From Phycicoccus sonneratiae (GTDB lineage: Bacteria; Actinomycetota; Actinomycetes; Actinomycetales; Dermatophilaceae), in NCBI RefSeq assembly GCF_016887965.1, contig NZ_JAFDVD010000006.1, forward strand, positions 62,001-126,000: a DNA stretch of 64,000 nucleotides, given 5' to 3'. Position 1 is the first letter of the stretch. The number at the start of each line of letters is the position of its first letter. The notes below the pieces were generated by a model. The model was not told where the DNA came from, made no database searches, and saw only the letters and a list, made by a program, of their open reading frames with translations. The translations under genes were made by a program, and so were the position numbers. Below are positions 8,337 to 16,713 of the stretch, piece after piece.

Positions 8337-9596
8337 TCAGGTGCTCCACCACGGCCGGAGCGGCAGACCGCTCAGGCCGTCCGCGCCGGTCTTGGCGGCG
8401 AGCACGTGGTGCAGCTGGATCTCGTTGCGCTCGAACCCGAGTCGCGAGCCCGCCATGTACAGGCCCCAGACCCGGGCCGTCCCCTCACCGACCTCCTCGA
8501 CGCACTCGTCCCAGTGCTCGACGAGGTTGCGGCACCAGCCCGCGAGGGTCAGCGCGTAGTGCTCGCGCAGGTTCTCCTCGTGGAACACCTCGAGCCCGGC
8601 GTCCTGCACCTCGGTGATGATCCGCCCCGAACCCGTCAGCTCGCCGTCCGGGAACACGTAGCGGTCGATGAACGCGCCGGTCTCGGTGCGGCGGTTGTGC
8701 GGACGGGTGATGCAGTGGTTGAGCAGCAGCCCACCGGTGCGCAGCCGGTCGCGGATGAACCCGAAGTACGCCGGGTAGTTGCGCACCCCGATGTGCTCGG
8801 TGAGGCCGATCGACGACACGGCGTCGAAACCGCTCTCGGTGACCGCCCGGTAGTCGCTGTGCCGCACCTCGGCGAGGTCGGCGAGGCCCTCCTCGGCGAT
8901 GGCCTTCTGCGCCCAGAGGGCCTGCTCGCGCGAGAGCGTCACGCCGAGCACCGAGACCCCGCGACGGGCGGCGTGGCGCACCATCCCGCCCCAGCCGCAC
9001 CCGATGTCGAGCAGCCGGTCGCCGGGCCGCAGCCCGAGCTTGTCGAAGACGAGCCGGTACTTGTTCTCCTGCGCCTCCTCGAGGGTGGCGTCGGCGGCCG
9101 GGTAGCAGGCGCACGTGTAGGTCATCGACGGGCCGAGGACCATCTCGTAGAACCGGTTCGAGACGTCGTAGTGGTGGTGGATGGCCTCGGCGTCCCGGGT
9201 CTGGTTGTGCCGCAACCCCTCCGCGAGCCGGCGCCAGCGGGGCAGGCTCTCCTGGGGCGGGGGCGGCGGCGGCGTGAGGCCGCGGACCCCGAGCATCCGC
9301 GAGAGCTCGAGCACCTGCTCGCGACCCGGTCGCCGGAACCGCACGCCGGAGAGGTCGGCGAGCAGGTCGTAGGGGTCACCGGGGTGCACCCCCTCGACCC
9401 GCAGGTCGCCGGACACGTAGGCCCGGGCCAGCCCGAGGTCCCCCGGCGCAGTGGCGAGGTAGCTCAGGCCACGGGGCGTCGCGACGGTGAGGCGACGCGC
9501 CGCCTCGGCCGGTCCGACGCCGGAGCCGTCGTACGCCTCGACGCGCAACGGCAGGGGTCCGTCGACGACGGACTCGACGATCTGGGCGATGCTCAC
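8337..9596 (-). CDS. bfaB: SAM-dependent fatty-acyl methyltransferase (BfaB/TmsB-like, cyclopropane synthase family)
   Basis: A 419-residue cyclopropane-fatty-acid-synthase-family protein. HHHYDVSNRFYEMVLGPSMTYTCACY and LLDIGCGWGGMVRHAA (SAM motif I) are diagnostic, followed by VSSIGLTEHIG and the C-terminal substrate domain. Because it follows a BfaA/TmsA-type flavoprotein gene with only 18 bp between, the likely reaction is methylation of oleoyl phospholipid to the 10-methylene form, which the partner then reduces to 10-methylstearate. That assignment comes from known BfaA/BfaB (TmsA/TmsB) pairs. A plain cyclopropane synthase is the alternative. Confidence 0.8.
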   Translation of the reverse strand: MSIAQIVESVVDGPLPLRVEAYDGSGVGPAEAARRLTVATPRGLSYLATAPGDLGLARAYVSGDLRVEGVHPGDPYDLLADLSGVRFRRPGREQVLELSRMLGVRGLTPPPPPPQESLPRWRRLAEGLRHNQTRDAEAIHHHYDVSNRFYEMVLGPSMTYTCACYPAADATLEEAQENKYRLVFDKLGLRPGDRLLDIGCGWGGMVRHAARRGVSVLGVTLSREQALWAQKAIAEEGLADLAEVRHSDYRAVTESGFDAVSSIGLTEHIGVRNYPAYFGFIRDRLRTGGLLLNHCITRPHNRRTETGAFIDRYVFPDGELTGSGRIITEVQDAGLEVFHEENLREHYALTLAGWCRNLVEHWDECVEEVGEGTARVWGLYMAGSRLGFERNEIQLHHVLAAKTGADGLSGLPLRPWWST

Positions 9597-9614
9597 GTGC
9601 TCCTCCTGCTGGTG

Positions 9615-11012
9615 TCAGGCACCACGGACCGCCTTCGCGTAGAGGTCGGGCAGCCGGTGTCCGGGGTCGTAGCGCTCCTTGAGCGCCGGGTAGTCGGCGC
9701 CGCCGTAGTGGCGCCAGAAGGTCTCCTCGTCGTAGAAGGCCTCCGAGTACAGGGACTTGTGGCCGCCGAGGTCGCTCACGGCGTCCTCGATGCGGCGGTT
9801 CGTGGCGCCCGGGCCGGCACCGGGGTCGACGGGGACCGTGGACCAGAAGCCGACGTTGACGTACCGCTCCCCCGGCGCGAGGGGGTAGAGCGTCCACGGG
9901 CGGTCGTCACGAAGCTGCAACGGGCACAGCCAGATCGGCTCGATGGGGACCTCGCGAAGGAACCAGCGGAGGAACTCGGCGGTGCGCTCGAGAGGGATCT
10001 CGACGTCCTGCACGACCCGCTCTCGCGGCGGCCGCCCCTTGCGCGCCTCGAGCCGGTCGGCGACGTCGAAGCGCCGGTCGAGGGCGACGAGCTTCCAGTA
10101 GACGCTCGAGCGCAGCCAGCGCCGCGGCCACATCCGACGGACCAGCGGGTTCTGCGCTCCGAAGGCCCGCGAGCACCAGAACCAGTCGGTGTCCCAGCGC
10201 CAGAGGTAGTCGAGGGTGCTCAGGGTGTCGCGGGTCGGGCGCGGGCGGTCGTGCTGGATCGAGCGGTAGAAGACCTGCTGCCCGGCGTAGTCGCTCGTCG
10301 GGCCCGGCTCGTCGCTGCGCCGACCGAGGACGAGGTAGGACTCGTCGGCGCTGAACACGACGCCGTCGAGGTAGTCGACCGGCTCGCCGTCGTGCTCGCC
10401 CGCGGTCATCACGCGCCCGACGGCGGCGAGCAGCGCGTCGAGGTCGTGGAAGCGGACGTGCCGCAGCGAGACGGTGCGGCCGACCGGCTCGAGCTCGATG
10501 CGCAGCCGGGTCGCGTAGCCGAGGGTGCCGTAGGAGTTGGGGAAGCCGCGGAAGAGGTCGGGGTTACGGGTCGTGGCGTCGGCGGTGACGACCTCGCCCG
10601 CGCCCGTCAGCACGTCCATCTCGAGGACCGACTCGTGGGGCAGCCCGTTGCGCCACGACGCCGACTCGATGCCCAGCCCGGTGACCGCCCCGCCGAGGGT
10701 GATGGTGCGCAGCTGGGGCACGACGAGCGGGGTCAGGCCGTGCGGCAGCGTGGCATCGACGAGGTCCTCGTAGGTGCACATGCCCTGGACGTCGGCCGTG
10801 CGAGCGTCCGGGTCGACGGACACGACGCCGGTGAGGCCGCTCGTGTCGAGCCCCGGGGCGTCGGTGGTGGTGCGGGCCCGGAACAGGTTGCTCGTGCGCT
10901 TCGCGAGGCGCACCGGCGCGCCCTCGGGGATGGCCCGGTGGCTGGCGACGAGGCGCTGCACCCCGGCGTCGTGCGCGGCCGTCCCCGTCGTCGCGGGGGC
11001 GGAGACGGTCAC
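9615..11012 (-). CDS. bfaA: FAD-binding oxidoreductase (BfaA/TmsA-like)
   Basis: The 465-residue protein is a PCMH-type flavoprotein resembling delta-24 sterol reductases. The FAD domain includes ADVQGMCTYEDLVDATLPHGL, VVPQLRTITLGGAVTGLGIES and PNSYGTLGYATRL. It should reduce the 10-methylene acyl chain made by the adjacent methyltransferase, using NAD(P)H, giving tuberculostearic-type lipid. It starts with GTG at 11010-11012, overlapping the stop of the MOSC gene by 4 bases (GTGA). The operon order is MOSC, flavoprotein, methyltransferase. The family is firm and the pathway follows from the pairing. Confidence 0.82.
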   Translation of the reverse strand: MTVSAPATTGTAAHDAGVQRLVASHRAIPEGAPVRLAKRTSNLFRARTTTDAPGLDTSGLTGVVSVDPDARTADVQGMCTYEDLVDATLPHGLTPLVVPQLRTITLGGAVTGLGIESASWRNGLPHESVLEMDVLTGAGEVVTADATTRNPDLFRGFPNSYGTLGYATRLRIELEPVGRTVSLRHVRFHDLDALLAAVGRVMTAGEHDGEPVDYLDGVVFSADESYLVLGRRSDEPGPTSDYAGQQVFYRSIQHDRPRPTRDTLSTLDYLWRWDTDWFWCSRAFGAQNPLVRRMWPRRWLRSSVYWKLVALDRRFDVADRLEARKGRPPRERVVQDVEIPLERTAEFLRWFLREVPIEPIWLCPLQLRDDRPWTLYPLAPGERYVNVGFWSTVPVDPGAGPGATNRRIEDAVSDLGGHKSLYSEAFYDEETFWRHYGGADYPALKERYDPGHRLPDLYAKAVRGA

Positions 11013-11353
11013 GACGCGTCCTCCACGACCTCCACGGCGTCGCCGACGCGCACGGTGCCCGGGTGCCCGACGGCCGCGTACAGGCCGGCGCACGCGTTGC
11101 CGGTGGACTCGACCGCGAGGACGACGTCGCCGACGCGCAGGACGTGCCCGCTGAGCGCCTCGACCTCGGCCGTCGGGGCGTCGAGGACGAGGTTGGCCCG
11201 GGTGTGCGGCGAGTCGTGTCCCACGACCGACACCGCGGCCTTCTTCGGCCGGTCGCCGACGAGCCCGGCGAGCGCCACCTCGGCGCTGTCGTGGTCGTGG
11301 GCGGCGGCCCGCCGCTCGGGGAAGGTGTGGATGCTCCGCACCGACATCGTCAT
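11009..11353 (-). CDS. Small MOSC-domain-like protein in the methyl-branched lipid operon
   Basis: About 114 residues. RPKKAAVSVVGHDSPHTRANLVLD, GHVLRVGDVVLAVESTGNACAGLYAAV and VRVGDAVEVVE follow the order of a compact MOSC beta-barrel with its conserved cysteine (Cys in NACAGL). MOSC domains handle sulfur or molybdenum-cofactor chemistry. Why one leads the BfaA/BfaB operon is not clear. The ATG at 11351-11353 is preferred; an in-frame ATG at 11365 is possible. It is translationally coupled to the flavoprotein gene by a 4-base overlap. Confidence 0.65.
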   Translation of the reverse strand: MTMSVRSIHTFPERRAAAHDHDSAEVALAGLVGDRPKKAAVSVVGHDSPHTRANLVLDAPTAEVEALSGHVLRVGDVVLAVESTGNACAGLYAAVGHPGTVRVGDAVEVVEDAS

Positions 11354-11495
11354 GGCTCCATGCATACACCCGGGAGGGGACGGTGCAGCCACTGCATTTC
11401 CCGGTGTTCACCCCGTGACCCTCAGGAATCCCCAAGCCGCCGAGAGGTGCTCGAGGCACTGGCCGTGGCCCAGGACCCGCGAGATCATCTCTCCC

Positions 11496-12023
11496 ATGGA
11501 CGACCCCTTCCAGAACCTGCAGTCCCGGACCGGGCACACGATGGACGAGTGGATGGCCCTCGTCGCCGACAGCGGCCGGGAGAAGCACGGCGAGATCGTC
11601 GCCTGGCTCAAGTCCACGCACGGCATCACCCACGGCTTCGCCAACGGCATCGCCCTGGCCTTCCGGTCCCGGGGGGCACCGACGAGCGAGGAGGGCCTCG
11701 TCGACGCCCAGTACAGCGGCGCCAAGGCCGCGTTGCGTCCGGTGCTCGAGCGGATCCTCGCGCTGGCGCGCGACCTCGGACCCGACGTCGACGTCGCGCC
11801 CAAGAAGACCTCGGTGTCGCTGCGCCGCACCACCCAGTTCGCGGTGGTCGAGGCGGCCAGCGCGTCGCGGGTCAAGCTCGGGCTCCAGCTCCGCGACCAC
11901 CCCACCACCGATCGGCTGCGGTCGGCCGCCGGCATGTGCTCGCACACGGTCGACGTCCGTTCGGTCGACGACGTCGACGACGAGGTGCTCGGGTGGCTGC
12001 GCACCGCCTACGACCGCAACTGA
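11496..12023 (+). CDS. DUF4287/DUF5655 domain protein
   Basis: The 175-residue protein starts MDDPFQNLQSRTGHTMDEWMALVADSG and continues with HGEIVAWLKSTHGITHGFANGIA, the DUF4287 pattern. The C-terminal half (VDVAPKKTSVSLRRTTQFAVVEAAS and VKLGLQLRDHP) fits DUF5655. These proteins are common in actinobacteria and have no established function. It stands alone between the divergent lipid operon and a terminator. Confidence 0.75.
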   Translation: MDDPFQNLQSRTGHTMDEWMALVADSGREKHGEIVAWLKSTHGITHGFANGIALAFRSRGAPTSEEGLVDAQYSGAKAALRPVLERILALARDLGPDVDVAPKKTSVSLRRTTQFAVVEAASASRVKLGLQLRDHPTTDRLRSAAGMCSHTVDVRSVDDVDDEVLGWLRTAYDRN

Positions 12024-12055
12024 CCCTCAGCGCTCCCGAGCCCCGCCACACCACG

Positions 12056-12089
12056 AAGCCCTCCGGTCGCTGACGCTCCCGGAGGGCTT
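12056..12089. terminator. Rho-independent terminator, possibly bidirectional
   Basis: AAGCCCTCCGG and CCGGAGGGCTT form a perfect 11-bp stem with a 12-base loop, 32 bp after the DUF5655 stop. A short T run follows on the plus strand and runs into the tRNA-Val 3' end, so it could end both transcripts. Confidence 0.75.
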
Positions 12090-12166
12090 TGGTGGATGTG
12101 GAGGGACTCGAACCCCCGGCCTCTCGCGTGTGAAGCGAACGCTCTAACCAACTGAGCTACACATCC
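12090..12166 (-). tRNA. tRNA-Val (anticodon CAC)
   Basis: Reading the minus strand, the acceptor arms GGATGTG and CACATCC pair. The D arm is GCTCAGTTGGTTAGAGC, the anticodon loop is TTCACAC (CAC) on a TTCGC/GCGAG stem, and the T arm contains GGTTCGAGTCC. The discriminator A and a genomically encoded CCA follow at 12090-12093. Confidence 0.93.
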
Positions 12167-12236
12167 GGGTGCCGTGCGGCCTGCCGAGGATACCCAACGC
12201 CCCGGGTCGGCGGAAATCGGCCCCGCAGCGCACCCC

Positions 12237-12680
12237 TCAGAGGGCGGCGTGCGCGTGCAGCCAGCCCTCGATGCCGTCCGGGAGGAACGACGGCACGCCG
12301 GTGAGCCGCAGCGCCAGCCACACGACGGCGAGCACGAACGCGAAGGTCAGCAGCCCGACGAGCGCCTTGACGCCGAGCGGCTGGGCACGGACCCACTCCT
12401 CCCACCGGCGGACCTGCTTCTTGACCCACTCGAGGAGGTCGGCGGCCGGCTCGATCTCCGAGGCCCAGACCGCGAGCCCGAGGATGACGATGAGCCAGCC
12501 CGGCCCCGGGAGGGGCACGAGGGCGAACCCGCCGAGGACGAGGACGAGGCCGACGAGGGCCACGGTGGTGCGCAGCGCGATGCGGGTCGTGCGGTTGGCG
12601 CGCAGCCGGCTCCGCCAGGCCCACTCGTCGTGGTCGTCGGCGGCGCGGAAGAACGCACGGCGGGGACGCGTCTCGGTCAC
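12237..12680 (-). CDS. PGPGW-motif (TIGR02611-like) membrane protein
   Basis: The 147-residue protein has a basic N-terminus, then a hydrophobic pair around LVGLVLVLGGFALVPLPGPGWLIVILGLAVWAS with the PLPGPGW signature, an amphipathic stretch (LLEWVKKQVRRWEEWV) and a last transmembrane helix (LVGLLTFAFVLAVVWLAL). The function is unknown. It starts with GTG overlapping the pabC stop by 4 bases, so it is read as the tail of the pabB-pabC operon, although a functional link is not evident. Confidence 0.8.
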   Translation of the reverse strand: MTETRPRRAFFRAADDHDEWAWRSRLRANRTTRIALRTTVALVGLVLVLGGFALVPLPGPGWLIVILGLAVWASEIEPAADLLEWVKKQVRRWEEWVRAQPLGVKALVGLLTFAFVLAVVWLALRLTGVPSFLPDGIEGWLHAHAAL

Positions 12681-13519
12681 GGCTCGGCCGTCCGGGCGGC
12701 GTGACGGGCCCACACCTCACGCACCGCGGCCGTCACCGGACCCGGCGCCTCGAGCGCCCGGCCGTCGACCGCGGACACCGGCATGACGTCCTTGACCGAC
12801 GAGGTGATGAAGACCTCGTCGGCCTCGGCGAGCACCTCGAGGGGCAGCGTCTCCTCGACGACGTCGAGGCCGTCCTCGCGGCTCCACTCGATCACCAGGG
12901 CGCGGGAGATGCCGGCGAGGCACCCGCTGTCGAGCGCCGGGGTGCGCAGGACGCCGTCGGTGACGACGAAGACGTTGCAGCCGGTGCCCTCGCAGAGCTC
13001 GCCCCGGGTGTTGGCGAACAGTGCCTCGATCGCCCCCTGCTCGGCCGCCCGGGCCAGCGCGACGACGTTCTCGGCGTAGGAGGTCGTCTTGAGCCCGACC
13101 GTCGCGGACCGCTCGTTGCGCACCCACGGCACCGTGACGACGCGGCCCGACGCGGCGGGACGCGCCTGCTCGACGGCCGTGACGATGTACGTGAGCGCCG
13201 AGTCGAGCCGGTCCGAGCCGAGCGGCCCCCGCCCGGCGGTGACCGTCCACCGCAGCCGGCCGAAGGGCATCGGCGGCCCCTCGAGGACGGCGGCGACCCC
13301 CTCGCGCACCCGGTCGTGGTCGGCGGCCGGCAGCCCGAGCCCGGCGATCGTGCGGTCCATGCGGGCCAGGTGGCGCCCGAGCGCGAACGGCACGCCGTCC
13401 TCGACCTTGGCCGTCTCGAAGGCGCCGTCGCCCACGGTGACGCCGTGGTCGACGGCACTCACCGCCGGGGCATCGGCGGGGACGCGGGCACCGTCGACCC
13501 ACACGCGGATGTCCGTCAT
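12677..13519 (-). CDS. pabC: Aminodeoxychorismate lyase / class IV aminotransferase
   Basis: The 280-residue PLP fold-type IV enzyme opens with VWVDGARVPADAPAVSAVDHGVTVGDGAFET and has the lysine in TVGLKTTSYAENV. It also has NTRGELCEGTGCNVFVV, CLAGISRALVIEW and EVFITSSVKDVMPVSAVDG. It releases pyruvate from 4-amino-4-deoxychorismate to give p-aminobenzoate for folate. It sits 3 bp after pabB on the same strand, which favours the lyase over a branched-chain or D-amino acid aminotransferase. Confidence 0.85.
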   Translation of the reverse strand: MTDIRVWVDGARVPADAPAVSAVDHGVTVGDGAFETAKVEDGVPFALGRHLARMDRTIAGLGLPAADHDRVREGVAAVLEGPPMPFGRLRWTVTAGRGPLGSDRLDSALTYIVTAVEQARPAASGRVVTVPWVRNERSATVGLKTTSYAENVVALARAAEQGAIEALFANTRGELCEGTGCNVFVVTDGVLRTPALDSGCLAGISRALVIEWSREDGLDVVEETLPLEVLAEADEVFITSSVKDVMPVSAVDGRALEAPGPVTAAVREVWARHAARTAEP

Positions 13520-13522
13520 GCG

Positions 13523-14560
13523 TCACACCCTCCCAGACACCGGCGCGCGCCCCGTGGCAATCCCGACGAGGCGCGCCGCCTTGAGCTCGGTCTCGTCCCA
13601 CTCCTGGGCGGCCGAGCTGCCCCACGTGATGCCGGCGCCGGTCCCGAACCGCAGCACCCGGCGGCCGCCGTCGTCGCGTGCCGCCCAGAACGTGCGGATG
13701 CCGACGGCGAGGACGGCCTCGTCGTGGTCGGCGTCGACCCACCCGACCGCGCCGCAGTACGGGCCCCGGGGCACCGGCTCGAGGTCGGCGATGGCGAGCA
13801 GCGCGGTGTGCTTCGGGGCGCCGCTCACCGACCCCGGCGGGAAGGTCGCCGCGAGCACCTCGCGCCACGAGGTGCCCGGACGCACCCGGCCGGTGACGTC
13901 GGACACGAGGTGCACCAGCCCCGGGTGCTCCTCGACCCGGCAGAGGGCGTCGACCTCGACCGTGCCCGGCCGGCTGACGTGCGCGAGGTCGTTGCGCACG
14001 AGGTCGACGATCATGACGTTCTCGGCGAAGTCCTTCGGGAGCATCGCGGAGGACTTCGTCGCGGTCCCCTTGATCGGGCTGGAGGTCAGGGTGTCGCCGT
14101 GCCGCACGAGGTAGGCCTCCGGTGAGGCGCAGGCCACCTCGAGCCCCACCTCCGGCAGGTCGAGGGTGGCGGCGTACGGCGCCGGGTTGCCTCGTGCGAG
14201 AACGGCGCCGAGGTCGCCGATCCGCGCGTCCTCGGGGAGGTCGTGCTCCATCACCCGGCAGAGGTTGACCTGGTAGACCGTGCCGGCGGCGATGCGGCGC
14301 CGGACCTCCTCGACGCCCGCGAGGTACTCCTCGCGCCCGAGGCTGGAGCGCCACGCGCCGGTGAGCCCGGGCCAGGTCTCCCCCGTCGGCGGGTCCTGCA
14401 CCTCCCGGCGCACGTCGGTCATTCGCACCGCCGTCAGGGCCCCCTCGAAGGTGACGACGACGGCCCAGAACCCCGAGGTCATGGCGTCCGGGTCGTGGAC
14501 CACGGTGTCGACACCGCGCGCCTCCACGCTCCCGAACCGTGCGACCGCCACGCCGAGCAT
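13523..14560 (-). CDS. pabB: Aminodeoxychorismate synthase component I
   Basis: 345 residues of the chorismate-binding fold without the longer anthranilate-synthase N-terminus. Motifs are IAAGTVYQVNLCR, SSPIKGTA, VMIVDLVRNDLAHV, PPGSVSGAPKHTAL and FGTGAGITWGSSA. With a glutamine amidotransferase it aminates chorismate to aminodeoxychorismate. The amidotransferase gene is not in this stretch. The neighbour pabC completes p-aminobenzoate synthesis. The short length means the tryptophan-site domain is reduced. Confidence 0.87.
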   Translation of the reverse strand: MLGVAVARFGSVEARGVDTVVHDPDAMTSGFWAVVVTFEGALTAVRMTDVRREVQDPPTGETWPGLTGAWRSSLGREEYLAGVEEVRRRIAAGTVYQVNLCRVMEHDLPEDARIGDLGAVLARGNPAPYAATLDLPEVGLEVACASPEAYLVRHGDTLTSSPIKGTATKSSAMLPKDFAENVMIVDLVRNDLAHVSRPGTVEVDALCRVEEHPGLVHLVSDVTGRVRPGTSWREVLAATFPPGSVSGAPKHTALLAIADLEPVPRGPYCGAVGWVDADHDEAVLAVGIRTFWAARDDGGRRVLRFGTGAGITWGSSAAQEWDETELKAARLVGIATGRAPVSGRV

Positions 14561-14577
14561 CGTAGGGCGCCACGCGC

Positions 14578-14619
14578 GAGGCCCGGGACCCGCGGCGGTG
14601 CGCGCGGGACCCGGGCCTC
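14578..14619. terminator. Strong GC hairpin between pckG and pabB
   Basis: GAGGCCCGGG and CCCGGGCCTC form a perfect outer stem, with ACCCGCG and CGCGGGA continuing inward. It lies 10 bp after the pckG stop on the minus strand and just upstream of pabB, consistent with termination of pckG transcription. There is no clear T tract. Confidence 0.6.
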
Positions 14620-14629
14620 GTCGTGGCGG

Positions 14630-16489
14630 TCAGGCGGTGACCGACGCCTCCTGGTCGAGGGCCGCGGCGACCCGGCGGTGGGCCTCCCAGATCTCCTCGG
14701 GCAGGTTCGCGAACTGCTTGAGGTGCTCCTCGCGGAAGCCCATCTCCTGGCGCCAGCGCTCGACGTCGATGTCGAGGATGGTGTCGAGGTCGCCGGCGTC
14801 GATGTCGAGCCCGTCGAGGTTGAGCTCCTCCTTGAGCGGGATCGTCCCGACGGCGGTCTTCCGGCCGGTGACCTGGCCCTTCTTGTACTGGACGAGCCAG
14901 AGCAGGGCGCGCAGGTTCTCGCGGTACCCGGGCCAGAGGAAGTGGCCGTCCTCGGGGTCGCGCTGGAACCAGTTGACGTGGGCGAAGACCGGCTGGTCCT
15001 TCGCGGCACCGACGATCTTCAGCCACTGCGCCGCGTACGGGCCCTCGGGGTAGGACATGAACGGACGCATCGACATCGGGTCGTAGCGGAGCTTGCCCTC
15101 GACGCCCTCGGCGGCGGCCGTGGCCTCGGCGCCCAGGGTCAGGCCGTCGTAGACGCCCTCGGCGAGGTCGTCGATGGCCCGCACGAGCGGCTCGCGGTCG
15201 CGGGTGCGGCCGCCGAAGATGATGGCGTCGATCTTCACGCCCTTCGGGTCCTCGAAGTCCGGGGCGACGTTCGGCACGTTGGCCAGGGTCGTCGTGAACC
15301 GGCTGTTCGGGTGGGCCCAGGGGTCGCCCGCCTCGTCGGGGTTGCGGTCGGCGATCAGCTCGCCCTTCCAGTCGCGCCAGCCGGTGGCGTCCTGGGGGTG
15401 GTGCGGGGTCTTGCCCTCCCACCACACCTCGTGGGTCTGCTCGTTGTAGGCGACGTTCGTGAACAGGGCCTGCGTGCCGGGCTCGATGGAGTCCAGGGCC
15501 GTGGGGTTGGTCCGCTCGTTGGTGTCCTTGGCGACGCCGAACACACCGTTCTCCGGGTTGAGCCCGTAGAGGTTGCCGTCCTCACCCACCCAGAGCCACG
15601 CGATGTCGTCGCCGTAGAACGACACGTGGTACCGGTCGCCGAGGGCGTCGGGGGCCAGGGTCATCGCGAGGTTGGTCTTGCCCGAGGCGCTCGGGAAGCC
15701 ACCGCACACGTGGTGGGTCTCGCCGGTCTCCTTGTCGGTGATCCCGAGGAGCATGAACTGCTCGCCGAGGAACTCGCCCGAGGCGTAGCCGTCGTAGGCC
15801 GCCTGGCGCAGGCCGTGGGCGATCTTGCCGAGCAGCGCGTTGCCGCCGTAGCTGGAGCCGAAGTGCAGGATGGTCCGCTCGTCGGCGACGGTCACGAAGT
15901 AGCGCTTGTCGTCCGGGGTGCCCTGGCCGAGGTTCGGCAGGTCGCCGGTGACGTGCACGGCGCGCACGAACATGTCCTGGTCGGCGAGCTGGTTGATGTG
16001 GTTCACGCCGACCCGGGCCATCCGGATCATGTGCAGGCACACGGTGCGGTTGTCGGTGATCTCGACACCGGCGGCGAAGCGCTCGAGCGGGCTGCCGGGC
16101 GGGGCCATGAGGTAGGGGATGACGTACATCGTCTTCCCGGCCATCGCGCCCTTCATGTGGCCCTCGACGACCGGGCGGATCTCGTCGGTGTGGCGCCAGT
16201 TGTTGTAGACGCCCTCGTCCTCGGGACGGCTCGTCGCGACGATGGTGCGCTCCTCGGAGCGCGCGGTGTCCTTGGAGTAGCTGCGCGAGTAGTACAGGCC
16301 CTCCCCCGCGGGCTCGATCTCGCCGGCCTCGAGGGCCTCCTGGACGAGGCGGGCGTCGTCGGACGCGCTCACCACCTCGATGCGGTCGGCGCCGAGGTAC
16401 TCCGCCCAGTGGGCGACGTACTCCCTCACGCTGCTGTTGGTCAGCCCCGCATCATCCAGGGACTTCTCCAGGTCGGCCACAATGCTCAC
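14630..16489 (-). CDS. pckG: Phosphoenolpyruvate carboxykinase (GTP)
   Basis: The 619-residue enzyme converts oxaloacetate and GTP to PEP and CO2 in gluconeogenesis. VYNNWRHTDEI, GKTMYVIPYLMAP, HFGSSYGGNALLGKIAHGLR, GDDIAWLW, NPENGVFGVAKDTN and VFAHVNWFQRD are all family signatures. The P-loop reads GGFPSASGKTNLAM. Residue 269 is Ser (codon 15683-15685), where GTP-type enzymes normally carry a reactive Cys (PSACGKTN). The Lys and Thr that bind the nucleotide are intact. The leader holds a large palindrome and operator-like sites. Confidence 0.93.
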   Translation of the reverse strand: MSIVADLEKSLDDAGLTNSSVREYVAHWAEYLGADRIEVVSASDDARLVQEALEAGEIEPAGEGLYYSRSYSKDTARSEERTIVATSRPEDEGVYNNWRHTDEIRPVVEGHMKGAMAGKTMYVIPYLMAPPGSPLERFAAGVEITDNRTVCLHMIRMARVGVNHINQLADQDMFVRAVHVTGDLPNLGQGTPDDKRYFVTVADERTILHFGSSYGGNALLGKIAHGLRQAAYDGYASGEFLGEQFMLLGITDKETGETHHVCGGFPSASGKTNLAMTLAPDALGDRYHVSFYGDDIAWLWVGEDGNLYGLNPENGVFGVAKDTNERTNPTALDSIEPGTQALFTNVAYNEQTHEVWWEGKTPHHPQDATGWRDWKGELIADRNPDEAGDPWAHPNSRFTTTLANVPNVAPDFEDPKGVKIDAIIFGGRTRDREPLVRAIDDLAEGVYDGLTLGAEATAAAEGVEGKLRYDPMSMRPFMSYPEGPYAAQWLKIVGAAKDQPVFAHVNWFQRDPEDGHFLWPGYRENLRALLWLVQYKKGQVTGRKTAVGTIPLKEELNLDGLDIDAGDLDTILDIDVERWRQEMGFREEHLKQFANLPEEIWEAHRRVAAALDQEASVTA

Positions 16490-16519
16490 CCTTTTCGGTC
16501 GTCGCGCAGGTCAACCCGA

Positions 16520-16549
16520 GGGCGGACCCACGTCGACGTGTGTCCGCCC
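16520..16549. promoter_or_regulatory. 30-bp palindrome in the pckG leader
   Basis: GGGCGGAC, one base, CACGTCGACGTG, one base, GTCCGCCC. The inverted repeat spans 30 bp with a single mismatched pair (C at 16528 against T at 16541). It lies 31 bp upstream of the pckG start. In DNA it could be a regulator site; in RNA it would make a very stable hairpin just before the ribosome site. Which applies cannot be told from the sequence. Confidence 0.6.
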
Positions 16550-16597
16550 TGCGAGACAGACATTGCACCGTACGCGCGGGTGGGGGGTCCACAGCGC

Positions 16598-16713
16598 AAG
16601 CGCTTTGACATGGGAGGCGTTTGTCACATCGGCTGCTCCCGCCGAGGGATACGTCACACCTACCTGCGAGTACATCCCGGTGTAAGCGATTTCGCTTGTG
16701 CGACAACGTTGTC
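16598..16713. promoter_or_regulatory. LacI/CcpA-like operator candidates upstream of pckG
   Basis: Three short palindromes sit 110-225 bp upstream of pckG: AAGCGCTT at 16598-16605 in a GCAAGCGCTTTG context, AAGCGA-TT-TCGCTT at about 16684-16697, and GACAACGTTGTC at 16702-16713. All resemble LacI-family sites (central CG, A/T arms). The last two lie inside the 3' end of the neighbouring acyltransferase frame. Catabolite-type control of gluconeogenesis would make sense; this is inference. Confidence 0.4.
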
